Positions 5,319 through 7,211 of a DNA stretch of 7,211 bases are shown in pieces. Below the pieces are notes generated by a model. That model had not been told where the DNA came from, did no database searches, and saw only the letters and a list, made by a program, of their open reading frames with translations. How positions within the stretch are numbered: position 1 is the stretch's first letter; each line of letters opens with the position of its first letter. The position numbers and the translations under genes are program-made. The stretch is taken from NCBI GenBank assembly GCA_001828645.1, contig MHZD01000029.1, positions 1-7,211 on the forward strand, in the 5' to 3' direction. The stretch is from Planctomycetes bacterium RIFOXYC2_FULL_41_27. GTDB lineage: Bacteria > Planctomycetota > Brocadiia > Brocadiales > Brocadiaceae.

Positions 5319-6668
5319 TTATACTTTCACTCTTTTCCATCTCCCCCTTCGATAAAGAATATAAATAGCAATGGCACGGCAAATCCAGTCCAGGGCAGAA
5401 CCGAACCATACTCCTGCCAAGCCCCACCCAAGTGTGATACCAAAAAGGTAAGAGATGGGGACATGGAAGCATAATGTACCGACGATGGTTATAATCATGG
5501 GGCTTATCGTGTCGCCCGCTCCTCGAAGACCGCCTGAATACACCATATATATTGCCAGGGCTGGCTGCTCAAGGGCGGCAATCATCACGCAAACCACTGC
5601 CAGCGAAAGGACGCTGGGTTCAGGCTTAAATATCGTGGCCATTTGTGCAGGGAATATCAGAAAGATAAAGGCAAAAAAACCCATCAGCGCCATAGCAAAG
5701 TAACAACTGCGTCTCATGCTGAGAAGCGCCAGGTTTACGTTTTTCGTTCCAAGACTTTGTCCAACCAGTGTGGCGGTTGAAACGGCAAGGGCAAAGCCAG
5801 GCATAAAAGATATCGATTCAATCCGTATGGCAATCTGGTGCGCTGCAAGTGGTATAGTACCGAGAATTGCTACAATCTTGGCAAAGATCAGAAACCCTAT
5901 CTGTGTCAAAAAGGCATCGATAGCAGCAGGAATCGAGATACGGATAATCCTCTTTACCGATTCAAAATGGAACTGAATTATCTGTCGTATCGAGATGCGC
6001 AAGATACATCTTCCCGTAAAGAGTTTTGTACAGAGTAAAACCGTACCGATAGTATAAGCAATCGCCGTGGCCCACGCCGCACCAGCAACACCCCATCTTG
6101 GGAAAGGCCCTATACCGAATATCAAGAGCCAATTAAACAGGATATTTATACAGTTGATAATAATCGTTACCTTCATCGGCGTCTTCGTATCACCCGCCCC
6201 GCGCAGAATCCCATTACACGCAAGGATTATCAGGCGAAATATGAAAAACCCTCCAATAATTTGCAGATAACTCTTACCAAGCGCTGATACCTGAGGCTCT
6301 GCGCTCATCAAAACCAGCATTTTTTGTGCAAACACCAGCAAAAGCGGCGTAACGAGAACACCCAGTATAAGTGACATAAGTACAGCCTGTGCTCCAACCA
6401 CCTGGGCTGCTTCCTTTTCTTTTGCGCCAATATGCCTCGCAACAATACTGGCTGAACCAACACTGAGTGACGAGAAGACCATTGAAATGGTAAAGTAAAG
6501 TGCGCCGGCAAGTCCTATAGAGGCGAGGGCATCAGTTCCCAATCGTCCGACCATAACCGCATCAATAATAAAAACACTCATGTGGAGGACGTTCTCAATA
6601 GCTACGGGAATACTCAGCTTAAAGATGTTTTTGTTGAGATTTTTTTCTGTGAGGTCAAGGAGAGGCAT
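5319..6668 (-). CDS. MATE-family efflux transporter (Na+/H+-coupled multidrug antiporter)
   Basis: A 449-residue inner-membrane protein of normal family length, with about 12 membrane segments in two homologous halves. Each half carries the same landmark, LRGAGDT, at 155-161 and 381-387, followed by similar P-M-x-I-T-I segments, which shows the family's internal duplication. The first helix has IDAVMVGRLG (35-44) with D36, an acidic residue at the position where MATE proteins bind the coupling cation. Members export cationic drugs, dyes or metabolites in exchange for Na+ or H+; the substrate here cannot be predicted. NorM and DinF-like subgroups are both possible. The ATG at 6668 fits the usual start just before the first helix, though no strong Shine-Dalgarno sequence precedes it. 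Gaps of 123 bp downstream and 119 bp upstream suggest independent expression. Confidence 0.93.
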   Translation of the reverse strand: MPLLDLTEKNLNKNIFKLSIPVAIENVLHMSVFIIDAVMVGRLGTDALASIGLAGALYFTISMVFSSLSVGSASIVARHIGAKEKEAAQVVGAQAVLMSLILGVLVTPLLLVFAQKMLVLMSAEPQVSALGKSYLQIIGGFFIFRLIILACNGILRGAGDTKTPMKVTIIINCINILFNWLLIFGIGPFPRWGVAGAAWATAIAYTIGTVLLCTKLFTGRCILRISIRQIIQFHFESVKRIIRISIPAAIDAFLTQIGFLIFAKIVAILGTIPLAAHQIAIRIESISFMPGFALAVSTATLVGQSLGTKNVNLALLSMRRSCYFAMALMGFFAFIFLIFPAQMATIFKPEPSVLSLAVVCVMIAALEQPALAIYMVYSGGLRGAGDTISPMIITIVGTLCFHVPISYLFGITLGWGLAGVWFGSALDWICRAIAIYILYRRGRWKRVKV

Positions 6669-6699
6669 GAATTAGTCGTTTCTACCGAAAAATTGGACT

Positions 6700-6722
6700 G
6701 GACACAGAAGAACACAGATAAA
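6700..6722 (-). repeat. Family A repeat, single copy
   Basis: GGACACAGAAGAACACAGAT on the plus strand closely matches the copy at 4688-4707 (GGACACAGATGAACACAGAT, one difference in 20). It lies in the 119-bp gap between the radical SAM and MATE genes. The rest of that gap is A/T-rich and shows no clear promoter or terminator. Confidence 0.65.
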
Positions 6723-6787
6723 CACTAATTTTTCAAAAGTATATATAAGCATTTTTAATCACCTATTGGATGTGTCTGCAAAGATTT

Positions 6788-7211
6788 TTACTTGCGCCGC
6801 ATTATTTTCAGTCGGAATAATGGCCGATAAATCATTTTCAATAACGATAATTTCAATTGATATTTGTAATAGCCAAATGTTTTTTGCTCGATAAAATACT
6901 TGCCTTCTGTAGGCTGCACTACAAGACTCACATGGATATTGGGCGCTATGCCGATAGGGATATTATTCTTGATGAGCGCTTCATACATCCTGCGAAATAT
7001 TTTAGCCATATCGTCGTACTTTGGAGACGGGTAATCCTCCATTTCCGTACCCAGGGTGGGACGAAACACACAAATGGTAGGAAATGCGCCGACACTGGTG
7101 ATGTAATCAATGGCCTTCAGGGTATCCTCTATTGGTTCGATTCCCGCAATGATTTCCCCGGAAACACGCCCCTTTCCCCATAGCTTTGAGGTATATTCCA
7201 TTGCGTCAAAG
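6788..7211 (-). CDS. Radical SAM protein, C-terminal part (cut by window edge)
   Basis: The frame is open to the right edge of the window, so the 5' end is missing; an internal ATG at 7201 is not the true start because the in-frame codons before it continue the domain (FDAMEYTSKLWGKGRVS). About 140 residues are visible. The pattern GKGRVS, then a glycine/acidic IAGIEPIEDT turn, then an IDYITSVGAFPTICVFRPTLGT strand-loop, matches the second half of the barrel of biotin-synthase-like radical SAM enzymes. The CxxxCxxC iron-sulfur motif would lie upstream, outside the window, so catalytic competence cannot be judged. The tail is strongly basic (KIMRRK). The reaction is unknown; the family includes methyl-, sulfur- and carbon-rearranging enzymes. 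No link to the metal genes is evident. Confidence 0.7.
   Translation of the reverse strand, partial: FDAMEYTSKLWGKGRVSGEIIAGIEPIEDTLKAIDYITSVGAFPTICVFRPTLGTEMEDYPSPKYDDMAKIFRRMYEALIKNNIPIGIAPNIHVSLVVQPTEGKYFIEQKTFGYYKYQLKLSLLKMIYRPLFRLKIMRRK

Noticed and set aside
5305..5321. TAAAAA-loop-TTTTTA palindrome at the MATE stop codon, as a terminator
   Set aside because: The stem contains only A-T pairs and would be too weak for a standard rho-independent terminator; such sequences arise easily in A/T-rich gaps.
112..6722. The recurring short repeats as a CRISPR array
   Set aside because: The copies are kilobases apart, diverged, in both orientations, and have no regular spacers or cas genes nearby.
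6857..7183. A 108-codon plus-strand open frame opposite the radical SAM gene
   Set aside because: It lies antisense to a conserved domain, shows no motif or ribosome-binding site of note, and its codons mirror those of the real gene.

Overview
The window is about 7.2 kb of gene-dense, mid-GC (roughly low-40s percent by eye) bacterial DNA in which every convincing gene lies on the minus strand. An outer-membrane beta-barrel protein and a periplasmic binding protein point to a Gram-negative (diderm) host. The gaps are packed with short dispersed palindromic repeats of a kind common in anammox planctomycetes, Desulfobacterota, Nitrospirota and some cyanobacteria. An anammox-type planctomycete is my best guess, but this is an inference without a marker gene and is weak.

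Layout in transcription order, right to left: (1) 7211-6788, the C-terminal part of a radical SAM (biotin-synthase-like) protein cut by the window edge; (2) 6668-5319, a complete MATE-family multidrug/Na+ antiporter; (3) 5195-4770, a small Cys/His-containing membrane or exported protein resembling the DUF2946-type small proteins; (4) 4649-2955, an outer-membrane barrel protein with an N-terminal coiled coil; (5) 2811-1894, a ZnuA-type periplasmic metal-binding protein; (6) 1760-1059, a ZnuC-type ATPase; (7) 1046-180, a ZnuB-type permease. Bases 1-179 are non-coding, with repeats and a possible terminator.

Genes 4 to 7, possibly with gene 3, look like one metal-acquisition locus running from outer membrane to cytoplasm. 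The barrel protein would admit or bind the metal, the ZnuA-like protein would capture it in the periplasm, and the ZnuB/ZnuC pair would import it. The three histidines and missing acidic ligand in the binding protein favour zinc, but manganese or iron cannot be excluded. The ATPase and permease genes are tightly coupled: the permease ribosome-binding site overlaps the ATPase stop codon. The MATE and radical SAM genes are co-oriented but have no evident link to metal uptake.

The most unusual feature is the repeat content. All intergenic gaps except the 12-bp one carry at least one copy of a dispersed repeat family, two gaps contain an inverted pair resembling a tiny mobile element, and a perfect 28-bp palindrome sits in frame inside the barrel-protein gene. 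One repeat also creates a false N-terminal extension on the ATPase reading frame. I do not see a clearly new defence or mobile system here; the parts worth a second look are the metal locus and the repeats.
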